Shown: positions 35,919-45,604 of the stretch, in pieces
Numbering within the stretch: the stretch's first letter is position 1
How the letters are laid out: the number at the start of each line of letters is the position of its first letter
NCBI GenBank assembly: GCA_963742875.1
Contig: CAVUNO010000002.1
Location: 215,193-279,192, forward strand
DNA from: Bog-532 sp963742875
GTDB taxonomy: Bacteria > Actinomycetota > Actinomycetes > Streptosporangiales > Streptosporangiaceae
Direction of reading: 5' to 3'
DNA length: 64,000 bases
Notes under the pieces: model-generated
What the model saw: the letters and a program-made list of their open reading frames with translations, nothing else
Databases searched by the model: none
What the model was told of the DNA's origin: nothing
Made by a program: the position numbers and the translations under genes

Positions 35919-37238
35919 GCGACTCCGCGCCCGCGCCCGCCGCGCCGCCCGCGCCGGCGGACGCGTCCGACGCCAAGCGGGATCGGCCGCCCTTCGGCCG
36001 GGCGATCCTGGACGCGGTGCTCGAGGGCAACTCCGTCGTCGTGACGATCCTGGCCATCGTGACCGCCATCGTGCTGGGCGGCCTGCTGATCGCCTTCACC
36101 AACTCCACCGTGCTGCACGCCTGGGGCAACCTGTTTTCCGCCCCGGGCCACGCGTTCGCCCAGGCGTGGGACGCGGCCTCCGGCGCCTACGTGGCGATGT
36201 TTGAGGGCGCCATCTTCAACCCGCACACGGTCAGCGCGCTGTTCCAGCAGAAATCCCTGTCGACGGCCCTGCACGACGGCACGGTCAGCGCGGTGTTCAA
36301 CCCGCTGTCGGAGACGGCCGTCAACGCCACCCCGCTGATCCTGGCGGGTCTGTCGGTCGCGGTCGCGTTCCGGGCCGGGCTGTTCAACATCGGCGCCCAG
36401 AGCCAGCTCATCGGCGGGGCCATCCTCGCCACCTGGCTCGGGTTCGGCGTCAGCCTCCCCCCGGTCATTCACGTCATCGTCTGCGTGCTCGGCGCGTTCG
36501 CCGGCGGGGCGGCACTGGGCTGGATCGTCGGATTTCTCAAGGCCAGGACCGGCGCGCACGAGGTCATCGTGACGATCATGCTCAATTACGTCATGGCGTA
36601 CCTGTTGTCCTACCTGCTGAGCAAGCCCTCGCTGCTGGAGAAGCCCGGCGCCAACGGGAACCTGATCAGCCCGAACATCGCCAGCGATGCGCATCTGTCG
36701 CTGCTGGCCGGCATGCACCTGCGCATCAACGCCGGCTTCCTGCTCGCGCTGGCCTGCGCAGCCGGCGTGTGGTGGCTGATGAGCCGCAGCACCCTGGGCT
36801 TCGAGTTCCGGACCGTCGGCGCCAACCCCAACGCGGCCCGCAGCGCGGGCATGAGCGTGCCGCGCACCTGGATCATCGTCATGCTGATCGCCGGCGGGCT
36901 GGCGGGGCTGTCCGCCTCAACTGTCATCCAGGGCACCGACTTCAGCCTTAACTTCCAGAGCTACGGCACCTACGGAATCGACGCGATCACCGTGGCCCTG
37001 CTCGGCCGGGCCCGCCCGGGCGGCGTGGTCCTGGCCGCGCTGCTGTTCGGCGCGCTGCACGCGGGCGCCCCGCTGATGCAGGTCGCCACCGGCACCCCGG
37101 TCGAACATCGTCCAGGTGATCGAGGCGCTGATCGTCATGTTCGTCGCCGCGCCGCCGCTGATCAGGGCGCTGTACCGGCTCCGCGCGGCCCGGGCCGAAG
37201 GCACCGGCCAGGTCATGTCCAAGGGATGGAACGCTTGA
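35915..37238 (+). CDS. Nucleoside ABC transporter permease 1, frameshifted near its end
   Basis: About 440 residues joined; BmpA-system permease of the YufP type with 8-10 membrane segments. Visible: FRAGLFNIGAQSQLIGGAI, GALGW-like turn, MLNYVMAYLLSYLL, GFEFRTVGANPNAARSAGMS and GIDAITVALLGRARPGGV. After ATGTPV an extra A at 37104-37105 shifts the frame; the true end reads NIVQVIEALIVMFVAAPPL and finishes at TGA 37236. Because of the shift the frame runs straight into the next permease, giving a false 862-residue fusion. Start GTG 35915. Confidence 0.86.
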
Positions 37239-38503
37239 CGACGCTCGCCGCCACGGGACGGATCCCGCTCAGCGTCAGCCGCCGGTTCGTCGCGCCGGCC
37301 ACCTTCCTGGTGCTGGGGCTGGTCGACATCCTGGTCTTCGGCAAGTACGCCCACCACGGCGACGCGACGTTCGCCTTCTTCCAGCCGTTCGCGAAGGTGA
37401 CGGTACCCAACCTGAGGCTGCCCGCGGCGGAGACCGCGTACGCGCTCGGCGCCGCGTCCATCGCCCTCGGCGCGCTGCGTCGGGTGGACCTGGGCAAGGT
37501 CGTGCGGCGGGTCAGCATCGGCCTGGTCCTGGCCTTCTTCGTGATCTCGCTGCTGTGCTGGGCCTACGCGGGGTCGGTGGACACGTTCAATGTCATCAAC
37601 CAGCTCCAGGGCACGCTGGCCGACTCGATCCCGCTCATCCTGGGCGCCCTGGCCGGGTGCCTGTGCGAACGCTCCGGCGTGATCAACATCGCGATCGAGG
37701 GCCAGCTCCTGCTGGGCGCGTTCGCGGGGGCCGTCTTCGCCAGCGCGTTCGGCGTGCTGTGGCTGGGCCTGATCGCCGGGTCGCTGGCCGGCGGCCTGGT
37801 CGGGCTGCTGCTCGGCATCTTCGCGATCACCTACCTGGTCAACCAGATCGTCCTCGGGGTCGTGCTCAACGTCTTCGTGTCCGGGCTGACCGGGTACCTG
37901 TACGACAAGCTGCTGGTCCCCTACGCCAACACGCTGAACTCGCCGTCCACCTACCTGCCGATCAAGATCCCGCTGCTAGGCGACATCCCGATCATCGGCC
38001 CGGTGTTCTTCGACTCGACGCTGTTCCTCTACATCACCTACATCCTGATCGCGGCGGTGCAGGTCGGCCTGTTCAGCACGCGCTGGGGGCTGCGGGTCCG
38101 GGCGGTGGGCGAGCACCCGGCCGCGGCGGACACGGTCGGCATCAGCGTGCGGCTGACCCGGTACCGCAACGTCATCCTGGCCGGCCTGGTGGCCGGGATC
38201 GGCGGGGCGTTCCTGACCATCGGGTCGGTGGGATCGTTCGGCAAGGACATGTCGTCGGGTAAGGGGTACATCGCGCTGGCGGCCATGATCTTCGGCCGGT
38301 GGACGCCGCTCGGCGGGGTCGGCGCGGCGCTGCTGTTCGGCTTCACCTTCGAGCTGCAGTCCATCCTGTCCACCATCAACGTCCCGATCCCGTCGTATTT
38401 CCTGCTCATGGTGCCGTACGTCGCGACGATCATCGCCGTGGCCGGTCTCGTCGGCCAGGTCAAGCCGCCCGCCGCCGACGGCGAGCCCTACATCACGTCT
38501 TGA
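37226..38503 (+). CDS. Nucleoside ABC transporter permease 2
   Basis: 425 residues, YufQ-type permease. It starts at ATG 37226 (MERLTTLAATGRIPLSV), overlapping the restored end of permease 1 by 13 bases. Signatures: ERSGVINIAIEGQLLLGAF, YLVNQIVLGVVLNVFVSGLT, RVRAVGEHPAAADTVGIS and GKGYIALAAMIFGRW. About eight membrane segments. The upstream GGG site is weak, consistent with translational coupling. The stop is followed at once by an IS605-like hairpin. Confidence 0.92.
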   Translation: MERLTTLAATGRIPLSVSRRFVAPATFLVLGLVDILVFGKYAHHGDATFAFFQPFAKVTVPNLRLPAAETAYALGAASIALGALRRVDLGKVVRRVSIGLVLAFFVISLLCWAYAGSVDTFNVINQLQGTLADSIPLILGALAGCLCERSGVINIAIEGQLLLGAFAGAVFASAFGVLWLGLIAGSLAGGLVGLLLGIFAITYLVNQIVLGVVLNVFVSGLTGYLYDKLLVPYANTLNSPSTYLPIKIPLLGDIPIIGPVFFDSTLFLYITYILIAAVQVGLFSTRWGLRVRAVGEHPAAADTVGISVRLTRYRNVILAGLVAGIGGAFLTIGSVGSFGKDMSSGKGYIALAAMIFGRWTPLGGVGAALLFGFTFELQSILSTINVPIPSYFLLMVPYVATIIAVAGLVGQVKPPAADGEPYITS

Positions 38504-38537
38504 CATCCTCCCCCGCCCGAGGGCGGGGGATTCCAGC
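38503..38537. terminator. CCCCCGCCC/GGGCGGGGG hairpin (IS605-end-like)
   Basis: TTGACATCCTCCCCCGCCC, loop GA, then GGGCGGGGGATTCC. It is the same type of motif as the IS605-like ends at 32465-32765, and the downstream GAGGTTCGCGGTTCA also echoes GAGGTTCGCGCTTCA at 32627. It could act as a terminator or as a spacer between permease 2 and the phosphorylase. Confidence 0.55.
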
Positions 38538-38716
38538 TACTACGCCGATTGGAGCAGCAGTTGAGGTTCGCGGTTCACGGGCCGGGCTCCTGATGACCGC
38601 CGGGACGGCGGGCACCCCCGCTGAACACAGCCCGCAGGGGCCAGCCTCCCCCGCGGCAGGCACCCCGGCGGCCGGCGACCCCCGAGGCGGGCACCCCGGT
38701 CGCGCACAACCCGTAT

Positions 38717-39562
38717 GTGGCGGCCACCCGCAGCGCGGCGCGGCTGGCCGAACTGACCGGGCAGGCCCGCTACGACGCCGCGGTCGTGCTCGGCTCCGGC
38801 TGGGCCCCCGCCGCGGACGCCCTGGCGCGCGCGCTCGGTGCGGATGTCACCGAGATCCCGGTGGCCGACCTGGGCGGCTTCGCACCGCCGTCGGTGCCCG
38901 GCCACGCGGGCACGGTCCAGTCGATGACCGCCGGTGACCTGCGACTGCTGATCTTCCTGGGCCGGACGCACCTGTACGAGGGGCACCCGATCAGCGCCTC
39001 GGTGCACAACGTCCGCACCGCGATGGCCGCCGGATGCCGGATCATCGCGCTGACCAACGCGTCCGGCGGCATCCGGGACACCTACCGCGTCGGGGAGCCG
39101 GTGATCGTCCGGGATCACCTGAACCTCACCGGCCGGTCCCCGCTGTACGGGCCGCCGCCGCCGGAGCCGTACCCGTCCCGGTTCGTGGACCTGACCGGCC
39201 TGTACTCCCCCCGCCTGCGGCGGCTCGCCCGGGAGGCCGACCCGTCGCTGACGGAAGGCGTGTACGCGGCCCTGCCCGGCCCGCACTACGAGACCCCGGC
39301 CGAGATCGTCATGCTCCGCGCACTCGGCGCCAACCTGGTCGGGATGTCCACCGTGATGGAGGCCATCGCGGCTCGTCACCTGGGCGCCGAGGTGATGGCC
39401 ATTTCCCTGGTCACCAACCTCGCGGCCGGCCTGACCGGGGCGCCGCTCAGCCACGCCGAGGTGATCGCGGCCGGCCGGGCCAGCGCCGACCGCATGGGCA
39501 CCCTCCTGGCCGCCATCCTCCCCCGCGCCCTAGGCGGCCCTCCCCCGCCGCACCGAGCATGA
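38717..39562 (+). CDS. Purine nucleoside phosphorylase (trimeric class)
   Basis: 281 residues from GTG 38717. It cleaves inosine or guanosine with phosphate. Visible: AVVLGSGWAPAADALA, the phosphate loop and FLGRTHLYEGHPISA, the base-site ALTNASGGIRDTY region, YAALPGPHYETPAEI and GMSTVMEAIAARHLGAEV. The conserved NPY just before the GTG suggests translation really begins upstream: deleting one C from the CCCCC at 38679-38683 would join an ATG at 38593 in frame. So either the N-terminus is frameshifted or translation starts late. Its stop overlaps the left 29-bp inverted repeat. Confidence 0.92.
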   Translation: MAATRSAARLAELTGQARYDAAVVLGSGWAPAADALARALGADVTEIPVADLGGFAPPSVPGHAGTVQSMTAGDLRLLIFLGRTHLYEGHPISASVHNVRTAMAAGCRIIALTNASGGIRDTYRVGEPVIVRDHLNLTGRSPLYGPPPPEPYPSRFVDLTGLYSPRLRRLAREADPSLTEGVYAALPGPHYETPAEIVMLRALGANLVGMSTVMEAIAARHLGAEVMAISLVTNLAAGLTGAPLSHAEVIAAGRASADRMGTLLAAILPRALGGPPPPHRA

Positions 39563-39587
39563 TCGGCGTCAGTTTTCCGCAGGATAG
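39559..39587 (+). repeat. Left 29-bp inverted repeat
   Basis: It starts at the ATGA of the phosphorylase stop codon. 27 of 29 bases match the reverse complement of 43627-43655. Confidence 0.9.
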
Positions 39588-39803
39588 GGAGACAGCAAAA
39601 TCCTAACCCAGCCCGCCCCGCCCGTCGGCTCGTCATCGAGTGGACGACCCAGCTCTGACACAAGGACGCTAACGCGGCCCGCGCTACCGGCCGCCCCGGC
39701 CAAGGAAAGGAGGCACCGAGAAAGAACACCAACTAACGCCGGCCCGGGGCCGAGCGCCGCCGTACTCGTCCCCGGGCGCGCCACCAGATATCGGTCGCAC
39801 GAG

Positions 39804-41210
39804 CTATACCGTGGCGGGTCGTATGTTGGCGTTGAGATGAAAGAGGTTGGTGGGGTCGTACTTGGCCTTGATCTGGCTGAGCCGCTGGTACTTCTCGGCT
39901 CCGTAGCTGGCGACGACCCGATCGTCCTCGAACTCGGACATGAAGTTGACGTAGCTGGCTACGCCGCCCGCGTGGGGGACGAGGTCCGTCCAGAAGGACC
40001 GGACCCATGCCCGGTCGGCTTCGAGCAGTTCGGCGGTGGGCGCCACCGCGTTGATTTCGAGCACGTACAGGGTCCGGCGGCTTCCCCCGAAAGCGGTGTC
40101 CTCCTCGGTCGGTTCGGCATACTTGCCGCCCAGCACGAACAGGGGCATGAACGACATGGGTGACGCCTTGAGGGGGAAGTGGCGGGCGATGACGCCGATC
40201 GCTTCATCGGTCAGCTCGTCGAGGTAGACGGCCTTCTCGTAGCACCGGATACCCCAAGGTGCGCTCTCGTCGAACATCTGCTGCAGCGCGGTGTAGGGGA
40301 TCGGCGTGTCGAACGTGAACAGCGGCGGGGCTGCCCGCCGAAGATCGTCGACTGCCCGCGAATAAGCGTCTGGGGACCCATGGTCAACCAGCAGAACAGC
40401 GTAGCCAGGCGCGCCTTGATGTTCCTCTGGCACAAACGGCGCCGGCGGGGCGTTCAGGGCCGCCAGAAAGATCGCGATGTCGCCGGGTATGTCCCTGACC
40501 TGGTCCCGTATGGCACGAAACGCCTGCGGCCCATGGTCGAGATCCCAGAAGGACAGCGACAGCTGTACGATCGGGCCGACCTCGTGCAACCGGAACTCGA
40601 ACTCGGTCACGACCCCAAAATTGCCGCCACCGCCCCGTACGGCCCAGAACAAGTCCCGGTTCTCCTCAGCTGAAGCCCGCACGATGGCCCCCTCCGCAGT
40701 GACGACCTCCACCGACAGGAGGTTGTCGCAGCTGAGGCCAGCCTTGCGGCTCAGCCACCCCATCCCACCGCCGAGGGTCAGCCCCGCCACGCCGGTATGG
40801 CTGATGAACCCGCCCGGTGCCGCCAGGCCATGCTCCTGAGTGGCGGCGTCCAGCTGCGACCACCGGGTGCCACCCCCGCAGCGCGCGCTTTTCGCGAGCG
40901 GGTCGACGCTCACATCGCACAGGGCGCCCAAATCGATCATGACGGCATCGTCGGCGATGCACGAGCCCGAGAAGTTGTGACCACCGCCGCGGACGGCCAG
41001 GTCCCGCCCGGATTCCCGCGCGAACCGGACTGCGGCGGCCACGTCGTCCGCAGAGCGGGCCCGGGCTATCACCCATGGCCGCCGGTCGACGTCACCGTTC
41101 CACACGCACTCAGCGCGGACGGCGTCATAGTCGGAGTCATCGGCAGTCACGACCCGACCCGCGAAGCCGCCACGGAATGACTTCAGAACGCCTGCCAACA
41201 GATCCGTCAT
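39804..41210 (-). CDS. FAD-linked oxidase, berberine-bridge-enzyme-like
   Basis: About 468 residues. PCMH-type FAD-binding domain: VIARARSADDVAAAVRFA, RGGGHNFSGSCIADDAVMIDL with the histidine that usually bonds FAD, and HTGVAGLTLGGGMGWLSRK. The second covalent site (a Cys in bicovalent members) is not evident. The C-terminal BBE motif is YDPTNLFHLNANI. It oxidises an unknown sugar, alcohol or secondary metabolite. ATG 41210 with GGGGGTGGGG upstream is preferred to 41279. It lies inside the 4.1-kb inverted-repeat segment, so it may be cargo. Confidence 0.9.
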   Translation of the reverse strand: MTDLLAGVLKSFRGGFAGRVVTADDSDYDAVRAECVWNGDVDRRPWVIARARSADDVAAAVRFARESGRDLAVRGGGHNFSGSCIADDAVMIDLGALCDVSVDPLAKSARCGGGTRWSQLDAATQEHGLAAPGGFISHTGVAGLTLGGGMGWLSRKAGLSCDNLLSVEVVTAEGAIVRASAEENRDLFWAVRGGGGNFGVVTEFEFRLHEVGPIVQLSLSFWDLDHGPQAFRAIRDQVRDIPGDIAIFLAALNAPPAPFVPEEHQGAPGYAVLLVDHGSPDAYSRAVDDLRRAAPPLFTFDTPIPYTALQQMFDESAPWGIRCYEKAVYLDELTDEAIGVIARHFPLKASPMSFMPLFVLGGKYAEPTEEDTAFGGSRRTLYVLEINAVAPTAELLEADRAWVRSFWTDLVPHAGGVASYVNFMSEFEDDRVVASYGAEKYQRLSQIKAKYDPTNLFHLNANIRPATV

Positions 41211-41962
41211 CTGCCCCACCCCCAAGACCGCCGAACCCGGCGACACCGATGTTAAAGGTATCGAATCGGAGTGCAGCAAGCAACGATAGTGCCGGTCTCG
41301 GCGAAGTGACCCGAACCATCACAAACTGACTGCGCCTCGTTCGGCCAAGGATCACATTGTCACCTGCCTCGCTCAGGCCCGAAAGAACCAGCCACCCATG
41401 CGCCAGGACTCCTGAGATAACGAAGGTCACCGACAGGCCTGAACATTGCCAACCTGCGCACTTGCTGAGCTCGCTTGCAACTCTGTCGCCCCCGAAACAG
41501 TGAAAACAGATGCAAGGAAATTACGTAAAGCTGCTGCATCCTCCAGGTCCGTGACCCCAGGAAATGTGACGGTCGAGGCGCGGTCTTAAGCTCTTCGGGC
41601 TCACCACGTCACACCAAATTTCACTCCATGCCGGAAGTCCTGTGCGCAGAACGCCGCCCGTCCTGATATGGCTCGTACGCGCAGGGCAATTTTCGACCAC
41701 GAAGACCGCCCAGAGTACGGCGGATCAGGAGCCCCCGCCACCAGCCCCAACCCCGTCGCGGGATTGACGCGTCTCCCTATCCTCGATCGGTCAGGGTGCT
41801 CTGGGTGGGGTTACTGATTGTGCTGCTGCCCGATTTTAGGTGTGGTGTCTGTTTGCTGTCTGGGCGGCTGCAGTCTGTGCTGCCCGGTGTGCCCGGGTGC
41901 GCACCGGCTCCGACCGCGCCGGGATGGTTCTCCTTCCGTTCCGCGAGGTAGGTTGCTGCTGG
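41211..41962. other. Gene-free stretch between oxidase and transposase
   Basis: No gene seen. The first 100 bases should hold the oxidase promoter. The stretch is a little less GC-rich than its neighbours (for example AAATTACGTAAAGC near 41518), as expected for imported DNA. One boundary of the IS1380 element probably lies near 41760-41960, but I could not identify its terminal repeats. Confidence 0.4.
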
Positions 41963-43397
41963 TCAGGTGGGTGCGGGCAAGGCGCAGAGCCGCTGCCAGC
42001 AAGTCAGGAATGCCTCCTTCCACGGCCAGTCCGGGCTGATCTTGAGGATGCGCCGGCGGGCGTGGTGCACGAGCCGGGCAGGGAGGTGCCAGACTCGGTA
42101 GCGGAGCGTGTCCGGCTCGGCTTCCTTCAGGTCGGCGCAGTCGTGGAAGCCCAGCAGCCGGTTCCAGGCAGCGAGGTCAGCGGCGATGTTGGCGGCGAGG
42201 ACCCAGCCGCAGTTGACCTGCCAGGTTTTCGAGGGCAGGTTCCGCAGGCCCATCGACTTGGCGGTGCGGAACACCGTCTGTCTCGACGACGGCGTGCTCG
42301 CGGTGGATCACGTCGATGTACTGGGGGTGGTGGCTGCCGGGCACGCCGCTTATCCCGGCGTCCGGGATGTTCGTGCAGGTGATCGAGTACTTCCAGCCGG
42401 TCTTCTTCTCGTAGTCCGTCAGGTTCCTCAGGTGCCGGCGGGACGGCTTGACCCGCCGGGCGATCCACCGCAGCCCGTCCGGCCAGTTCCCGGCCCTGGT
42501 CATCAGGCCGGTGATCTCGGCGACGTCCTTGTCCTGTTCGGCCGTGCCGTCCTGGCCGGTGCCGGGCTTCCACGCGCCGGCGGGGACTTTCCGGATGGCG
42601 TCCTCGTCGGCCGCGGTGATCATCCAGCCGCAGGTGAACAGCAGGATCCGGCGAGGGGAGGACATCGACAGCAGGTGCTTGATGAGCTCATGGCTGGCCC
42701 CGGCCCCGTCGACGCGGATCAGGATTTTCGCCCGGAACCGGGCGGGGACCTGCCGGATGGCCGCGGCCAGCACCTCCTTGTGGTCGGTGAACGTGTTCGA
42801 GCCCGCGTTGCCGGGCCGCAGCAGCATGGCCAGGCACTCGCGCGTATTCGCAGCCCACGCCCCTAATGGATGGAAGCCGTAGCCTTTCTTCCAGGTCGGA
42901 GCCGCTCCCTCCTTGTCTGAGTACGCGGTGATCAGCGTCGCGTCCATGTCGATGACCAGCCAGCCCACCAGGGTCTTCCCGGCGATGACCAGCCACGGGA
43001 AGCCGGAAGGGGTGTCTTCTATCAGCTCCCACACGTGCGCGCGGATCCTCGCGCGGGCCTGCGCGACCCTCGCCAGCGTCCTTGTGCCGGCCAGGCCGAG
43101 GGCGCGCCGGACGGTGGAGCCGCTGGGCGCGGCACCCAGCACCGGCGCCAACTGGGCCAGCACCGCGATATCGCTCATGCTGGTGGCGCCCAGCGCGATC
43201 GCGACCGCCATCGACACGACCACCACACCCCGGCTGAGCTGCGGGAACGTCCCCGCCCGCGCCAGCGCCGCCTCCAGCGCGGCCGTCAGCCCGCACTGGT
43301 CGGCCAGCTTCCGCAGCAGCACGCCGCCGCAGTGCCCGGCCAGGCCGGCACCGTCATCAGTAACCTTCAGGCCGTGGTCCCAGCCGTTATGCTGCAT
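41963..43397 (-). CDS. IS1380-family transposase, frameshifted
   Basis: About 475 residues joined. DDE transposase: GGVLLRKLADQCGLTAALEAAL near the N-terminus, LVIDMDATLITAYSDKEGAAPTWKKGYGFHPL with the first catalytic Asp, MLLRPGNAGSNTFTDHKEVL, ILIRVDGAGASHELIKHL with the second Asp, and QYIDVIHREHAVVE. After that the frame changes near 42275-42281 and resumes FRTAKSMGLRNLPSKTWQVN to the stop at 41963. Start ATG 43397; a strong stem-loop lies directly before it. Probably inactive unless the shift is a sequencing error. Confidence 0.88.
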
Positions 43398-43474
43398 GGC
43401 GAAGAGCGCTCCAGTCCCGGGGATTGCAACGTGTGGTTACCGCGTAATCTCCCAGGACCAGGGCGCTCTTCGCC
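43398..43474. repeat. Long stem-loop directly upstream of the IS1380 transposase
   Basis: GGCGAAGAGCGCTCCAGTCC (43398-43417) faces GGACCAGGGCGCTCTTCGCC (43455-43474), about 17 of 20 pairs, across a 37-base loop. The transposase start codon abuts the stem, so read-through transcripts from outside would hide the ribosome site, a common way to keep transposase low. Confidence 0.75.
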
Positions 43475-43626
43475 GCTGAACCGGCTATCCCGCCCGCGCC
43501 GGTCCCGCACCCGTAAGGTGCGCCACCGCTTCAACCGCTACCAGCAACAAATCCGAGAAACCCCAGCTCACCGCCATGCAGAATTCGGTAACAGCCTGAT
43601 TCAGGGCTAACGCTGAATGCCGGAGG

Positions 43627-43655
43627 CTATCCTGCGGAAAACCGACGCCCATCAT
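43627..43655 (-). repeat. Right 29-bp inverted repeat
   Basis: Reverse complement of 39559-39587 with two mismatches. It lies 67 bases from the 3' end of psuG. Confidence 0.9.
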
Positions 43656-43721
43656 GGAGTGGGCGTCCCTAGGGGCGGGGGCGCGGGGCAGGCCCCGGGC
43701 GGGCCCCGGCGGGCGCGCGGG

Positions 43722-44636
43722 TTAGGCGTTCTTGAGCTGGGTGTAGGCGACGGCGGTTTCGGCGGCGAGGGCGGCATTGTCCGCGATGAACTGACGATTT
43801 ACCTCGATGCTGCGGCCCCCGCTGAGCTCGTGCACCAGGGAGAGCACCGCGGGGGTGACCGCCTGCCCGGCCAGGTTCTGGCCCCGCACCCGGGCGACAG
43901 CCTCGTCGATCAGCGGGTCGATGTCGATGCCGTCGGCCGGCGGCCGGGCCAGCAGCAGGCCCCCCGACCCGTCGAACTGCCAGTGCGCGGTGCAGATGCG
44001 CGCCACCTCCGGGGAATCGCTGACCACGGCGGATACCGGCGGGCCGCCCTCGGCGGTGTAGAACCGCGGCAGGGTCGCGGTCTGCCAGCCGAGGACCGGG
44101 ACGGCGAGCGTCTCCAGCAGCTCGGCGGTCGCGGCCACGTCCAGCAGCGACTTGGGGCCCGAGGCGACGACCACCGCCGGGGTCCGCGCGATCTGCAGCA
44201 GGTCACCGGAGATGTCCAGGCTCTCGGCGAAGCCGCGGTGCACGCCGCCGATCCCGCCGGTGCCCATGAACCGGATGCCGATCTGGCGGCAGACGGCCAG
44301 CGTCCCGCCGACCGTGGTCGCGCCGAGCGCCCCCTGTGCCAGGCAGGCGGCCAGATCGCGCGCGCCCACCTTGCGGGCCGACGTCCCCGCCTCGGCGAAC
44401 CGCTCCAGCTCGGCCTCGGTCAGGCCGACGTGAATGGCGCCGTCCACGATGCCCACCGTGGCGGGGGTCGCGCCCGCCTCGCGGACCCGGCGCTCGGACT
44501 CCACGGCCACGGCCAGCCCCCGGCCCGCGGAGAACCCGTGGGACACCAGCGTCGTCTCCAGCGCGACGACCGGCCGGTGTCCGGCCAGCGCCATGGTGAC
44601 CTCCTCGGTCACCCGCGTCCACTGTGCGCCTGGCAT
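43722..44636 (-). CDS. psuG: Pseudouridine-5'-phosphate glycosidase
   Basis: 304 residues. It cleaves pseudouridine 5'-phosphate to uracil and ribose-5-phosphate, the C-C bond step of pseudouridine salvage. Diagnostic segments: VVALETTLVSHGFSAGRGLA (ALE[ST]T in the family), GIVDGAIHVGL, RKVGARDLAACLAQGALGATTV, FMGTGGIGGVHRG, VVASGPKSLLDVAATAELLETL and LPRFYTAEGG. It follows the PfkB kinase gene by 26 bases on the same strand, the usual psuK-psuG order. Confidence 0.95.
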   Translation of the reverse strand: MPGAQWTRVTEEVTMALAGHRPVVALETTLVSHGFSAGRGLAVAVESERRVREAGATPATVGIVDGAIHVGLTEAELERFAEAGTSARKVGARDLAACLAQGALGATTVGGTLAVCRQIGIRFMGTGGIGGVHRGFAESLDISGDLLQIARTPAVVVASGPKSLLDVAATAELLETLAVPVLGWQTATLPRFYTAEGGPPVSAVVSDSPEVARICTAHWQFDGSGGLLLARPPADGIDIDPLIDEAVARVRGQNLAGQAVTPAVLSLVHELSGGRSIEVNRQFIADNAALAAETAVAYTQLKNA

Positions 44637-44662
44637 TCGCTAAGCACCCCGCATTCTCTGGG

Positions 44663-45481
44663 TCAAGGCAGCGCTCCCATCCTCGACACGGCCCGCGCCG
44701 CGGCCCGCAGGGCCAGATCCATCCCGCCGACCAGGTAGCCGGCGGCGAACGCGTCGCCCGCGCCGGTCGAGTCGACCGGCGTCGCCGGGAGCGCCGGATA
44801 GACCCGGCCGCCGACCCGGGCGCCGTCCGGGCCGAGCTTCACCACCATCTCGGCCCCCGGAATGTCACCGACCAGGGCCACCTCGGCCTCGGTGCCGAAC
44901 ACCACATCGGGCCGCAGGCTCGCCGCGAGCTCAAGGAACCGCCCGGCGCCGAACTCCGCCACCGCCGCGGTCGACGACAGATCCAGGCTCCGGTGCGCGA
45001 CCTGCCCGGCGGCCGCCAGGGCCGCGTCCCGGACCGGCCAGGAGACCAGGCTATAGGCGGGCAGATGCAGCCACCCGTAGCCCGCCAGCCAGCGGGCGTC
45101 GACCGTCCCGGGCTCAAGCTGCGGTCCCACCCCACGGTCGGTCAGCATCGACCGGGACCGGCCGCCGTCCGACAGCGAGACCACCACGCCGGTGCGCCCG
45201 TCCAGGACCGGGCCGACCAGGTCGACACCGCGGCGGGTCAGTTCGGCGGCGACCAGTTCCGCGGCCGGATCGCGGCCCCGGGCGGCGATCAACCGGGCCC
45301 GGCCGCCCAGCCCGGCGATCCAGGCGGCCACGTTAGCGGCCTGGCCACCCACCCCGACCAGTGTCTCGGCCGGCGTGTCGGTCTCCTCGGCCACGGGGCC
45401 GGAGACGCGCACGACCACATCGAGATGGGCGTCGCCGAGCACGCAGATCGTGCCGGTCTTGCCGGGCCAGGTTCCCGCCAT
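44663..45481 (-). CDS. psuK: PfkB-family kinase, probable pseudouridine kinase
   Basis: 272 residues, ribokinase fold. N-terminal ICVLGDAHLDVVVRVSGP, the GVGGQAANVAAWIAGLG segment and the C-terminal PfkB signature VDSTGAGDAFAAGYL with the catalytic Asp. Specificity cannot be read from motifs alone, but the tight linkage to psuG supports phosphorylation of pseudouridine. Start ATG 45481. Confidence 0.87.
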   Translation of the reverse strand: MAGTWPGKTGTICVLGDAHLDVVVRVSGPVAEETDTPAETLVGVGGQAANVAAWIAGLGGRARLIAARGRDPAAELVAAELTRRGVDLVGPVLDGRTGVVVSLSDGGRSRSMLTDRGVGPQLEPGTVDARWLAGYGWLHLPAYSLVSWPVRDAALAAAGQVAHRSLDLSSTAAVAEFGAGRFLELAASLRPDVVFGTEAEVALVGDIPGAEMVVKLGPDGARVGGRVYPALPATPVDSTGAGDAFAAGYLVGGMDLALRAAARAVSRMGALP

Positions 45482-45604
45482 GCCACCTCCGGACCATAAA
45501 GCCGCACGGCGCTGCCCGTCGCCGTCACCGCGCAGTCATGATTTCAGCAGGTGACGGGCTTGGCGTCCTCCGTTGGGCGGCCGGATAGTGCCGCGCAGCG
45601 CTGG

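Larger units (their letters stand above)
39559..43655. mobile_element. 4.1-kb segment bounded by 29-bp inverted repeats
   Basis: Left repeat 39559-39587 begins ATGATCGGCGTCAG and ends TTTTCCGCAGGATAG; the right repeat 43627-43655 is its reverse complement with 2 mismatches in 29. Inside are a BBE-like oxidase and an IS1380 transposase; outside are convergent nucleoside-salvage genes. It may be a composite element, or an insertion in the loop of a former bidirectional terminator hairpin. I see no clear target-site duplication. Confidence 0.6.

Noticed and set aside
35915..38503. Single 862-residue fused nucleoside permease
   Set aside because: The first permease's expected C-terminus is present in another frame (37107-37238) and the second has its own ATG, so the fusion arises only from one extra A at 37104-37105.
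41811..42866. Plus-strand ORFs over the IS1380 transposase
   Set aside because: Shadows of the transposase; composition not protein-like.
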